A stretch of 64,000 nucleotides of DNA from Pseudomonadota bacterium (GTDB taxonomy: Bacteria; Myxococcota_A; UBA9160; SZUA-336): positions 170,493 through 234,492 of the forward strand of contig QJZC01000020.1 of assembly GCA_003247575.1 (NCBI GenBank), given 5' to 3'. Each line of letters begins with the position of its first letter. Within the stretch, counting starts at the first letter, position 1. The notes beneath the pieces are model-generated. The model saw only the letters and a program-made list of their open reading frames with translations, ran no database searches and was not told where the DNA came from. Shown here piece after piece: positions 1-7,791 of this stretch. Position numbers and translations under genes: made by a program.

Positions 1-238
1 CGGCGCGGCCATCGATGAAGACCAGCTCGGAGTAGCCCTGAGCACTCCCGGTCGAGCCGCACGGAGCCTGCCCAGCGGGCACGTTGACGCGCGGGCAAGC
101 GACGGGTTTCCCTTCCGGATCCGGCTTCACGAGTACGGCCGCTCCGTCGATCGTGACGAGCGACTGGGATGCGACCGTCGGAATCGGCCCCGTGTGGGAG
201 CACAAGAGCTGTCCTCTTTCGGTGAGTAGGAATTCCAT
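1..238 (-). CDS. PAAR-like eCIS spike-tip protein (3' end outside window)
   Basis: The reading frame starts at ATG 238 on the minus strand, just after the VgrG-like gene stops at 251, and runs off the left edge after about 79 codons. It begins MEFLLTERGQLLCSHTGPI and continues with a short beta-rich pattern (VTIDGAAVLVKPDPEGKPV) and Cys residues. This layout is typical of the small PAAR-like proteins that cap the spike in extracellular contractile injection systems. Its position directly downstream of the spike gene fits a tip that sharpens the VgrG needle and may carry effectors. The C-terminus is not visible, so the length cannot be compared with the family. Identification rests on context and local pattern, not on a search. 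Confidence 0.62.
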   Translation of the reverse strand, partial: MEFLLTERGQLLCSHTGPIPTVASQSLVTIDGAAVLVKPDPEGKPVACPRVNVPAGQAPCGSTGSAQGYSELVFIDGRA

Positions 239-250
239 CTCGGCGCTTCG

Positions 251-1813
251 CTACAAGGTCTCGAAGTTGATCTTCCCCGCGCGCAGAGAGATCGTGTGTC
301 CGGGTGCCTCGAGAACGAGGTCGTTGTCCGCGCGCAGGGTGAGGACACCGGCGCTCTCGAGATCCGCCGTCCCCTTCGTGGTGAGCTTCAGGTCGTTCGT
401 CAGGTCGACACGTGTACCGCGGGACGTACTCGCGAGAATGCGTCGGCCCGAGAGCTCGACCCGGCGGCGTTCGTCGTCGAGATTGACCGCATGTCCTCCC
501 GGGGTCTTCCAGCTGAAACGCCGGACAGCGTGTCCCTCAACTCCCGAATCCCAGGGGGGATCCGCACCGTGTACGCCTCCCAGCACGAACGCGTCTGCGG
601 GATCTCCGTGCGGAAACAGCACCAGCACGGAATCACCGACGTCCGGCACGCAGATCAATCCCTTGTCTGGCGCGCCTCCTGGAAACACGACCGGTGCCCA
701 GCTCGTTTCCTGGTGACTACAGGTCGGAAGCTCGACGCGTACGCGACCGCGCCCTTCCGGATCGTCGACGCGTGTGACCCGTCCGAAGCTGGCGACGATC
801 GAGGAAACGGGCTCGCGCAGGTTGGGAGGTTCGCTCGAAAGCGCTACCCGGTAGCCGGCCTCTGCAGAGATGGTGTGCTCCACCGAGGTGAGAGCGAAGC
901 GGTCTGCGAGCAGAGGGCGCGTCGAGAGGATCCTCACCGACGTGCCGGGGCGTAGCCGGGTATCTCCGACTGCGTGCGCCTCGATGAACAGACTGGCGCG
1001 TTCCTGCCGCTCCAGCTCTGCGCGCGCCAGTGCCGTGGCTTCTGCTTCGCTGTCCGAGCGCTGCTGGCTCAGCGGCTGCTCGGCCAGCGGGCGTCGTACG
1101 TCGCCTTCGCCGAGCTCCGCGTCGACCTTCTCACTGAACCATGAGACTGAATGCGCGTTCCACCCCTCGGCCTTTACCGAGCACGGGGGGGTGTGGGTTG
1201 CCTCGATCCTCCCCGCCAACAAGGAAGCTCCGAATTCGAGCTCGATCGGCGCTTCGCGCCGCCCAGCCAAGGAGAGCAGATGAACGGTATCGTCGCGTAG
1301 GACGAAGTAGCCTCCGAGCGATCGCGCGATTCGATCGAAGAAGTCGAGATCGGACTCGTTCCACTGGATTCGCGCTTCGAGCTCGAGATCCGGCAGGTCC
1401 GAGCAGACCCGAAGCCCATGCGGATCGAAAATCTCCTCGGCGAGCTCACGCAACGTGCGTGCGGACAGCCGTTTGACTGGGCGCCGATGTCTCGCCCGCT
1501 GGAGCCGGTCGTAAGCTCGCACGATCAGTCGAGTGCCGCCGTGTGCGCCGAACTCCTGCTCGAGGGCCGCGACGTCACCCTCGAATAGGTCGTCGTGCGC
1601 ATCGCTCAGCTGTACCTCCAGCAGCGCTCCGATTTGCACGAGTTGTCCGGCCAGGAGCTCGTCCCGAGGTTCCAGAAACGTCAGCTCGCAGAGAGACGGC
1701 GCCGACAGGCATTCGCGCACGTGGACCTTGGACAGCCCGGTGAGGTCCAGCGGGCCCAGGGCCTTGCCGCCGCAGCGAATTCGAACGCTCGGAATCGTTT
1801 CAACCGGACGCAC
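251..1813 (-). CDS. VgrG-like spike protein of a contractile injection system
   Basis: About 520 residues from GTG 1813, a start that overlaps the last 14 nt of the upstream LysM gene. The open frame extends further upstream, but that part is antisense-like and overlaps the LysM gene. The N-terminal half resembles phage late-control protein D/gp27-like domains (RLIVRAYDRLQRARHRRPVK, then WNESDLDFFDRIARSLGGYF). A gp5-type OB-fold follows (DPEGRGRVRVELP, GDSVLVLFPHGDP, FVLGGVHG). The C-terminus is a beta-helical needle (repeated short strands ending AGKINFETL). This is the domain order of Afp8/Pvc8-type spikes. In the assembled particle it sits at the end of the tube and is capped by the PAAR-like product encoded next. 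Only one spike gene is seen. Confidence 0.85.
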   Translation of the reverse strand: MRPVETIPSVRIRCGGKALGPLDLTGLSKVHVRECLSAPSLCELTFLEPRDELLAGQLVQIGALLEVQLSDAHDDLFEGDVAALEQEFGAHGGTRLIVRAYDRLQRARHRRPVKRLSARTLRELAEEIFDPHGLRVCSDLPDLELEARIQWNESDLDFFDRIARSLGGYFVLRDDTVHLLSLAGRREAPIELEFGASLLAGRIEATHTPPCSVKAEGWNAHSVSWFSEKVDAELGEGDVRRPLAEQPLSQQRSDSEAEATALARAELERQERASLFIEAHAVGDTRLRPGTSVRILSTRPLLADRFALTSVEHTISAEAGYRVALSSEPPNLREPVSSIVASFGRVTRVDDPEGRGRVRVELPTCSHQETSWAPVVFPGGAPDKGLICVPDVGDSVLVLFPHGDPADAFVLGGVHGADPPWDSGVEGHAVRRFSWKTPGGHAVNLDDERRRVELSGRRILASTSRGTRVDLTNDLKLTTKGTADLESAGVLTLRADNDLVLEAPGHTISLRAGKINFETL

Positions 1814-2522
1814 GCGTGAACCCGCGCAGGTTTGGAACTCGTACGAGCGTGCCAGACGGCACCTGAGTGGGCGTGTGCACCGCATTGAGTTCCAGGATCG
1901 AGCGCCACTGTGTTGCGTCACCCAGGGTTTCGAACGCCAGCAGGTCCCAGCGCGGTGTGGCGGACTCAGAGTCCCCGCTGTGCGGAAGTCGTACGTACTG
2001 GTAGGAATCGAGCTCATGCAGATTCTCGTGCGCGCCGTGCGGGGGTAGGCGAGGTGCAGTCTCGGTGACCTGCGCGTCCCGCTGGACACGCACCAGCCGG
2101 AGCTCGACCCACGAACGCTCTGGCACCCCTTCGACCGAGAACCGGTCCAGACGCTCCGAGATGGCTGCGACGACCGCGCAGATCTTCCAGGCTTTTCCCC
2201 AGATGAACAGGACGTAGGGTGCGAGGCCGCCGCGCTCTGTCGTCTCCGACAGGCGCCAGAGAGGCTCGGTATGTCTGCGAACGTCGACCACGTCAGGCAG
2301 GGAGCCGGGGAGTCGGATGTCGAACAGCAGCTTGAGGTCCAGGACGGTAGTGCCGCCGCCCGTCAAGAGCAGTGGATTGTCGCACAGGGGGCTGCTCGTC
2401 AGCTTGCCCCCGCCGAGCGACAGTGCCTGCACGCCAGCACGTCTCCGGAGATCGAGGAATTCAGGATTCAGCATGCAGCTGATCCGACTCTGGTCGGGGA
2501 GAATGAAGCTTACTCGTTCCAC
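1800..2522 (-). CDS. LysM/Afp7-like baseplate hub protein of eCIS
   Basis: About 240 residues from GTG 2522, overlapping the upstream gene by 13 nt. The N-terminus (MERVSFILPDQ) and the pattern GGTTVLDLKLLFDI match the CIS tube-associated/Afp7-like family, which links the inner tube to the spike. The C-terminal stretch (PRWDLLAFETLGDATQWRSI, then LNAVHTPTQVPSGTLVRVPN) looks like a LysM-type module, as is usual for Afp7 homologues. Position between tube and spike genes is canonical for eCIS loci. Translational coupling with both neighbours is likely because of the short overlaps. Confidence 0.8.
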   Translation of the reverse strand: MERVSFILPDQSRISCMLNPEFLDLRRRAGVQALSLGGGKLTSSPLCDNPLLLTGGGTTVLDLKLLFDIRLPGSLPDVVDVRRHTEPLWRLSETTERGGLAPYVLFIWGKAWKICAVVAAISERLDRFSVEGVPERSWVELRLVRVQRDAQVTETAPRLPPHGAHENLHELDSYQYVRLPHSGDSESATPRWDLLAFETLGDATQWRSILELNAVHTPTQVPSGTLVRVPNLRGFTRASG

Positions 2523-3901
2523 GGCTTCCCAAACTGCTCGCGAGCGATGCGACGCTCACGCCGAGCGGTCCAAGCTGGATCGATTTCCGCGCCTGCGTGT
2601 GTATCCGTGGAGGTGAAGTCGGTGGTCGGTGAGTCCGGATCCAGTAGAGACGGCCAGGGAAGGGTCGAGTCGGTGAAGTCTCCGAGCTCCACATCGATCT
2701 TCGCGGGCGAGATGGGAGCGGCGCTGCGCGAGAGCGCGAGTCCCCAGGACGGTGTATTCGCGTGTAGCTCAGGCGCGCGGCGCATCGCGAAGGAGCCTTC
2801 GTCGAGCTTGGGTTGCGAGCTCGACGTCGGAGGATCTGGTGTGCGCTGTGATGGAGCCCGTACCGAAGTTGCGTCGAAGGCACGCGCGACGTCCTGAGGC
2901 GCACTCGCACTGGCTGTGCGCTCTATCCTGCCCAGGGAAGTGCGGGGCTGTGGCGTGAGCGGCTTGGGTGTGTTCCCCGCTGGGGCCCGGCTGACGGCAG
3001 ACGCCGTGTCACGGAGCACAGACGCCTCCGAACGACCTCGAACAGGTAGCGGCTCTGCGGTGTGCCGATGTGCAGCCCGCGGATCGGTCGACGCATTCCG
3101 CGGGGGAGCTTCCATGCGTACGGGGAGAGGTGCGCGGACACGCTGCGTAGGACTGGGGGCAGCGAAATCCGTCAGGTGACTCCTTTCGGGTGAGCAGCTT
3201 CGTACGTGCTGGTCTGGAATCTCCATTCTGCCATTCGCTCCGCCGTTCGTTCTCGGAAGCCCTGGACTCTCGAGCGCCTCGCGCGATGCACGTTCTGCTC
3301 GCATGGGGGTCGTATGCATGGACGTCGCAGTTCGCTCGACGGCGCCCAAGCCATGGGCAGGGAACTCGGTCGCCTGCGCGGGCTTCGGTGCAGACGCTGG
3401 CGAATGTTGCGATTCGTGGGGCGTTACACGCGGGGTTGGCGCGTGCTGAAGGTCGCGCTGCCGACTTCCAGGTTGGATTGCCCTTGGAGATCCATGGAGT
3501 GGGGCCTCTGGCCTTGCGCCCAAGTCCGTTCTCGCGTGCTGGGAGTGAACTGCGGGTATGGGACTGGCCGGGGCATCCGATCGATCGGGGCCACCGTGCG
3601 TGGCGAAGTGACGAGCCTCTGCATCTCGGTATGGGGGAGCCGCTTCGCGAGCGTCCTCGTACTCCCCCCGGATGGAGGTGTCCCGCAGTTCGGGCGGGGA
3701 TTCCAGTCGTGCGAGGAGCTCGGGAGCGCCTTCGGCGACCAGCCTTCTCCAGGCCGCGGGAATCTCGCTGCGAGACGCAGGTGACCGCGCTGGATCTTCC
3801 GTGTGAGCCGTGGACTCCACGCCGAGGAGCTGATCGGAGAGCCTGGCAAGCGAGCACCCCAGCCACATGCGAATCGGCGAGAGAAGGTCCGAGAGGCGCA
3901 T
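2510..3901 (-). CDS. Long disordered Pro/Arg/Ser/His-rich eCIS-associated protein
   Basis: 463 residues from ATG 3901, three nucleotides after the tube gene stop, with GGAG upstream. Apart from an N-terminal amphipathic stretch (MRLSDLLSPIRMWLGCSLAR) and a short C-terminal block ending REQFGKPWNE, the sequence is low complexity. It is rich in Pro, Ala, Ser, Arg, Thr and His, with no recognisable domain, transmembrane segment or signal peptide. It sits inside the operon between tube and LysM genes, where other eCIS encode a second tube protein and a short Afp6-like protein. Whether it is a scaffold, linker or cargo cannot be told. A large ORF in another minus-strand frame (3009-4697) overlaps it but also runs through the tube gene and is taken as a shadow. 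Confidence 0.6.
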   Translation of the reverse strand: MRLSDLLSPIRMWLGCSLARLSDQLLGVESTAHTEDPARSPASRSEIPAAWRRLVAEGAPELLARLESPPELRDTSIRGEYEDAREAAPPYRDAEARHFATHGGPDRSDAPASPIPAVHSQHARTDLGARPEAPLHGSPRAIQPGSRQRDLQHAPTPRVTPHESQHSPASAPKPAQATEFPAHGLGAVERTATSMHTTPMRAERASREALESPGLPRTNGGANGRMEIPDQHVRSCSPERSHLTDFAAPSPTQRVRAPLPVRMEAPPRNASTDPRAAHRHTAEPLPVRGRSEASVLRDTASAVSRAPAGNTPKPLTPQPRTSLGRIERTASASAPQDVARAFDATSVRAPSQRTPDPPTSSSQPKLDEGSFAMRRAPELHANTPSWGLALSRSAAPISPAKIDVELGDFTDSTLPWPSLLDPDSPTTDFTSTDTHAGAEIDPAWTARRERRIAREQFGKPWNE

Positions 3902-3904
3902 GCG

Positions 3905-4348
3905 TCAGCCGAGCTCCAGGTACTCGTAGCACATCGAGAACGACGCGATCGCGACCCCTCCCTCGAGTGTGTTGAGCGGTGCTCCGTTCCAGGCGCATGC
4001 CCAGCACGAGTAAAGATTGAAGCGAAGTTTCTCCTCGGCGCCGCGCGAGTCGAGCATCTGGATCGAGGCGTCTCGCCGATCGACCTCGCCTCCAATGCAC
4101 TTCATCGCCCACTCGAAGAGGTCTGGGCTCGGTGTCAAGCCATACTCGCAGTGCAACGTCTGTGTGCGCATGCGTCCCGGTACGAAACGCGTGAGCTGAT
4201 GCTGTCCCGCCTCTCGATAGGCGTACATCTGGCACTCGGAGCCGAGGCCCTGAACGGCGACGAAGTGCGCCGCATTCAGATTCTCGATCTCCAAGATCCA
4301 CTGAAACGCGACGAGCGGATCTTCTCGAGCCTGCATTCCCTCGGGCAT
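3905..4348 (-). CDS. eCIS inner tube protein (gp19-like)
   Basis: 147 residues from ATG 4348, preceded by AAGGAG at ideal spacing. The length and pattern fit the phage T4 gp19/Afp1-type tube family: an N-terminal strand pair (PLVAFQWILEIENLNAAHFV), the loop with VQGLGSE, and a C-terminal half ending in aromatic strands (IASFSMCYEYLELG). Monomers stack as hexameric rings inside the sheath to form the delivery channel. Only one tube paralogue is present here, whereas Afp and PVC have two, so this looks like a simplified system. It is slightly Cys-rich for the family. Confidence 0.85.
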   Translation of the reverse strand: MPEGMQAREDPLVAFQWILEIENLNAAHFVAVQGLGSECQMYAYREAGQHQLTRFVPGRMRTQTLHCEYGLTPSPDLFEWAMKCIGGEVDRRDASIQMLDSRGAEEKLRFNLYSCWACAWNGAPLNTLEGGVAIASFSMCYEYLELG

Positions 4349-4375
4349 GGATTCTCCTTGCGCGCTGGCATTGGG

Positions 4376-5617
4376 CTACGCGCTCGCTTCTTCTTCTTCT
4401 TCCTGTCCCATCATCTGAGTCAGCTCGAAGACGACGAACTCCGCAGGGCGAGCCGGCGCAAATCCGATCTGAGTCCGCAGCACACCCTGCAGCTGACTGT
4501 CGAGCGGATTCGTCTCGGCGTCGCACTTGACGTAGAACGCCTCCTCGGGTGTGGCTCCGACGAGCGCGCCGGTCTCCCACAGATTGCGCAGGAACACCCG
4601 ACACGTGCGTTCGATGCGTTTCCAGGTCAGTTCGCTGTTGCGTTCGAAGACGGCCCACAGGGTCTGCTCCGACAACGTGCGCTTGAGCGCCAGACACAGG
4701 CGTTTCACGGGGACATATCGATACTCGGAGGTGGATGGCCCCGCGGTGCGCGCGCCCCAGACGCGAAGCTCGCCACCCCCCACGACCCGAATGCAGTTGA
4801 CTCCCTTGGAGTTCAGGTCACCGAGCTGCGTCGGTGTGACCCTGTACCGGAGCCCGACGGCGCTGCGGAGTGTCTGGTTTGCGGGGGCGCGGTGCACTCC
4901 GTAGGCCGAGTCCGTGCGCGCATAGACTCCCGCGATGAATCCGGAGGGAGGCGCATAGGTCACGCGCTTCGGATTGAGCGGGTCTGCTACGCTGATCCAC
5001 GGATAGTAGTACGCTGCGCAGCAGGAATCCGGGAAGCCGCAGCGCAGTCCGCTCGTGCCCCCTCCGCCCGCTGGAGTGCGCCGCCCTTCCTTGCCGCCCG
5101 CTTCGGATTCCTCCGTACTGGCTGGGGGGAGTGGAGTGGCCTCCGCGGGGCGCGTCAGGTCCATATGGTTCTCGACGATCTCGGGAGAGTCGAGAATCGC
5201 GAAGCGGTCCTCCATCTTTTCGCAGTGGGCGATGAGCGCAGCGTACGAAACCGCATCCGTGCGACCGGGAGCGACCACGAGCGAGCACTCCCCCTCCGCC
5301 TCGAGCAATTCGAGGCCCGGTGCGATCGGCGCGTCGCCACTCTTGTCCTTGCCCAGGTTCACCACGAAGCACCGAGAGCCACCCTCCTGGAAGAAGCCCA
5401 GAACGCCATGCGAGAGGTTCGTGCTGGGCTTGTCTTTGCAGAAGATTTCGAGAAATTCGGTGCGATTGGTGATGTACACGCTCTCGCCCACGCGCGCTGT
5501 CGCGTCGGGAGCCTCGCCGACGAAGGCGCACGTGCTCATCGAGCTCAGCGCAAGGGGGCGATAGCCGCTCTCGACGAACTTGACATACACGCCCGGCCCG
5601 TAGTTGAACTGCATCAT
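4376..5617 (-). CDS. eCIS contractile sheath protein
   Basis: About 413 residues; ATG 5617 is chosen because AAGGAAGG lies just upstream (a TTG at 5620 would be too close to it). The N-terminus (YGPGVYVKFVESGYRPL) and the C-terminal handshake region (WKRIERTCRVFLRNLWETGA, then EAFYVKCDAETNP) are characteristic of phage-tail sheath proteins. A Gly/Glu-rich insertion lies at about residues 155-195, between the two core domains, and the tail ends in a run of Glu. The protein would polymerise around the tube and contract on firing. It is the only sheath gene here, next to the tube gene, consistent with a minimal eCIS. Confidence 0.88.
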   Translation of the reverse strand: MMQFNYGPGVYVKFVESGYRPLALSSMSTCAFVGEAPDATARVGESVYITNRTEFLEIFCKDKPSTNLSHGVLGFFQEGGSRCFVVNLGKDKSGDAPIAPGLELLEAEGECSLVVAPGRTDAVSYAALIAHCEKMEDRFAILDSPEIVENHMDLTRPAEATPLPPASTEESEAGGKEGRRTPAGGGGTSGLRCGFPDSCCAAYYYPWISVADPLNPKRVTYAPPSGFIAGVYARTDSAYGVHRAPANQTLRSAVGLRYRVTPTQLGDLNSKGVNCIRVVGGGELRVWGARTAGPSTSEYRYVPVKRLCLALKRTLSEQTLWAVFERNSELTWKRIERTCRVFLRNLWETGALVGATPEEAFYVKCDAETNPLDSQLQGVLRTQIGFAPARPAEFVVFELTQMMGQEEEEEASA

Positions 5618-5632
5618 CAAGCCTTCCTTCGT

Positions 5633-6337
5633 CTAGCCTTCCTTACTGGAGAACTGCGCAAGGTTGACTTCGACCATCTTCTGGTTGGACGCACTCGAGT
5701 CCAACGGAACTTCCAACTTTCTCGGACGATCTTCGGGCCCGAACACGACGATGAGCGGTCGCTTCGAGTTCCCCGCTCTGAGCAGGCGGAATTCGCCTCT
5801 CGCGTTCGTACGTGCCCACTTCCTGGAGCCGCTGATGCTCACCTGGACGTTCGGCATCGGTCCGTGCCGTCCGTTGATCACACGTCCACGGAGCGGAACC
5901 ATCGTGGACATCTCGAACGCCTGCTCCGATATCGCAGGTGCCTCTGGTTTGGCCGTCTCGGTGCGCCCGAGGATCTTGAGCAGAAAGCAAGGACCTGGTT
6001 TGACTCCGAGCGCGCTCCACAGTTCTCCCGTGAGCTCCGGGTACTCGACGATGCAGTGATCGCTGTCGTTCGCAGCGAGAATCAGGCTGTCGAGCACGAG
6101 ATGGCCGTGTGCGGGATCCGGATCGCTCACAGTGACCAGGTAGCTCAGCTCGAGCTCTACGATCTTCATGCTGGCGGATCGTTTCCCGGGTGCTGCCGCC
6201 AGTTTCAGGAGGTACGCGAACACGTGAGCAGAGTCGGTAGTGCTGGGAGCCGCAGTGGAGATCTCTGCTTCGATCTTTTTCGAAGTGAGTGCATCGCGCG
6301 CCCAGCTGCAAACCCACTCATCGGTCTCGACTAGCAT
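5633..6337 (-). CDS. DUF4255/Pvc16-type protein with C-terminal carboxypeptidase-regulatory-like domain
   Basis: 234 residues from ATG 6337, with GGAG upstream. Residues 1-130 match the Pvc16 N-terminal (DUF4255) pattern: helical start, then SDPDPAHGHLVLDSLILAAN and YPELTGELWSALGVKPGPCF, as in tube-terminator/cap proteins. Residues 150-234 form a beta-sandwich-like module (VPLRGRVINGRHGPMPNVQV, TNARGEFRLLRAG) resembling CarboxypepD_reg domains that decorate some cap proteins. It is the first gene of the eCIS operon and lies 13 nt before the sheath gene. It probably closes the distal end of the particle. Confidence 0.8.
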   Translation of the reverse strand: MLVETDEWVCSWARDALTSKKIEAEISTAAPSTTDSAHVFAYLLKLAAAPGKRSASMKIVELELSYLVTVSDPDPAHGHLVLDSLILAANDSDHCIVEYPELTGELWSALGVKPGPCFLLKILGRTETAKPEAPAISEQAFEMSTMVPLRGRVINGRHGPMPNVQVSISGSRKWARTNARGEFRLLRAGNSKRPLIVVFGPEDRPRKLEVPLDSSASNQKMVEVNLAQFSSKEG

Positions 6338-6752
6338 CGAGGGCTCCGCGCCTCTGCGCCGTTCGAGATTTCTGCTTCGCTCGAGATGATTGGCGAAGGC
6401 ATCGCTTCAAATCGAGAACGTCGGGACGAATGCATATCGAAGCTCTCGTTGCTCCAGCCTGGAATCGGAAGGAGCATTTCATCCTACACGAAGCGGTTCA
6501 CTTCAGGGAATATGTGGCAAATCTACACCGAGTGACCTTGTGGGTTCTCGCACGTAGTGAGTGCGTTGGCGGCGCCACGCTGAATCGCGCAGCGAGTCTC
6601 GCCGTGCTTCGTCTGGTAGTGTTGAGGTAGGGTGGAGTTGGTGCGTTCTGAGTTCGATTAGAAAGAGGGGGGGTGAGGCAGGTTGAATGTGTCGGAGGAG
6701 TGGTGCTCATGAGTTGGGCGTCACGTGATTTGCGGTTGGCGAGGTCGAGTCG
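6338..6752. other. Intergenic region upstream of the eCIS operon
   Basis: About 415 bp separate the leftward eCIS operon from a rightward small gene. It must hold the eCIS promoter, but no convincing -35/-10 pair or operator was recognised. There is a purine-rich run near 6660-6680. Short ORFs here have no recognisable features. Confidence 0.4.
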
Positions 6753-7310
6753 ATGACTGCAAAGCAGGTTTGTGTCGTGATGGTCGTCGCTGTGGCTGTA
6801 GTCTCCGTCTTTGTCTTTCTGCACGGAGTGAGGGGTGCGCGCAGCACTCCCGATGTTGCAGCAATGACCGATGGATTCTCGCTACCGAGTTGGCTCGCTC
6901 CGCCCACACTCGGGGTAGGGGACCTCCGGTTTCGTCCCGAATCCTGCGTCGACGGCTCGACGCTCGTCGTCTCTCCAGAAGCTGTTTGTGAGTTCTGCAT
7001 TCGTACGAGCTCGTCCGAGCTTCGCATGGGAAAGCTGGAGCTTCGGTCTGGATCGTCGGGAGTCGCGGGACAGGTGGAAATCAATCAGGAGTCCGGACGC
7101 CGTCCCCCGGCCAAGCGGCCCCCATGCCGCAACGAGGCTGCCGTCGAGGTCGTGCCCCAGTGCTTGGGGAAGGCATCGCGCTGCGACGAGGGGAAGGGCG
7201 CGCAGCTCAACATCGCCGCAGAGGGCGGCCGTCTGTGGTTGCGCTGCGTTCGAGGCGGCGGTCCCGACGGAAGGGAGCCGTGTCGCGTCGAGGTCGTCGA
7301 GGGAGACTGA
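6753..7310 (+). CDS. Small exported protein of unknown function
   Basis: 185 residues. It begins with a clear N-terminal hydrophobic segment (CVVMVVAVAVVSVFVFLHGV), consistent with a signal peptide or anchor. The rest is a Cys-containing hydrophilic domain with several C-x(n)-C pairs and a C-terminus ending RVEVVEGD. GAGG lies upstream of the ATG. No family is recognised. The 3' half faces a minus-strand open frame carrying a DUF3237 fragment. Since that fragment lies beyond this gene's stop codon, both can be explained without true overlap. Expression is plausible but not certain. Confidence 0.45.
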   Translation: MTAKQVCVVMVVAVAVVSVFVFLHGVRGARSTPDVAAMTDGFSLPSWLAPPTLGVGDLRFRPESCVDGSTLVVSPEAVCEFCIRTSSSELRMGKLELRSGSSGVAGQVEINQESGRRPPAKRPPCRNEAAVEVVPQCLGKASRCDEGKGAQLNIAAEGGRLWLRCVRGGGPDGREPCRVEVVEGD

Positions 7311-7366
7311 ATGTTTTGAAGGCGGACGAGGTCCAGCTGTGATCGTGCTAGCGGAGTGCGTAGGTT

Positions 7367-7615
7367 TCTGCTGTGGATCATCACCCGTGAGTCGATCACT
7401 CCCATGCCATCTCGGCGGATCGTGAACCAGTCTCCCCCGGTGCCGCAGGTTCCCGTCAGTGCCGGCCCGCGAACGTTCCCGCCCTCTGTGTAGATGTTGA
7501 CGCGAAAACCTTCTGCGACCTGCCCGATTACCTCTCTACGCACGCGCGTTCTGCGTGTGAAGAGGTAGTCGAGCGACAAGGGGAGCTCTGGGCGCGGGGC
7601 TGAGTCGATGGGCAC
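7367..7615 (-). pseudogene. N-terminal fragment of a DUF3237-family protein
   Basis: From GTG 7615, with GAGGAG nine nucleotides upstream, the minus strand encodes about 83 residues that follow the DUF3237 pattern: LDYLFTRRTRVRREVIGQVA, YTEGGNVRGPALTGTCGTGG and DWFTIRRDGMGVIDSRVMIH. After MIHSR (near 7367) the family pattern stops. The frame stays open to 7085 but encodes Ser/Thr/Arg/Pro-rich sequence antisense to the neighbouring gene, and no other frame supplies the missing C-terminal half. DUF3237 proteins are normally about 150 residues, so roughly half is gone. This looks like a gene truncated by rearrangement, though a short product could still be made. Confidence 0.55.
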
Positions 7616-7674
7616 GGTGTGCGTCTCCTCATTCTGAGAGGCGGTGGTTCTGCGGGAGGCAACTCTTGTCCTGC

Positions 7675-7709
7675 ATTCCCCCACAGTGAGGGAATGCCTG
7701 GCTTATACT
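7675..7709. promoter_or_regulatory. Inverted repeat and possible -10 box upstream of the SpeE-like gene
   Basis: ATTCCC (7675-7680) and GGGAAT (7690-7695) form a perfect 6-bp inverted repeat with a 9-bp spacer. A TATACT hexamer follows at 7704-7709, about 80 bp upstream of the start at 7792. A good -35 hexamer at the right spacing is not seen. This may be an operator-promoter for the downstream pair of genes. Confidence 0.3.
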
Positions 7710-7791
7710 GCGGGCGCTGGACGGAGGGAGCAGAGCGGATGCAGGCAGTCGGGTCGGAGCAGGATCGGGTCGAGAGGGTCGGGGGCAGGTC

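Noticed and set aside
3009..4697. 562-residue minus-strand open frame
   Set aside because: It is out of frame with the tube gene and runs through it. The amino acid composition is Arg-heavy and shows no domain, whereas the tube and disordered-protein frames have ribosome-binding sites and ordered spacing.
3803..6334. 843-residue plus-strand open frame
   Set aside because: It is antisense to the sheath, tube and Pvc16-type genes, which have clear domains. It is a high-GC shadow.
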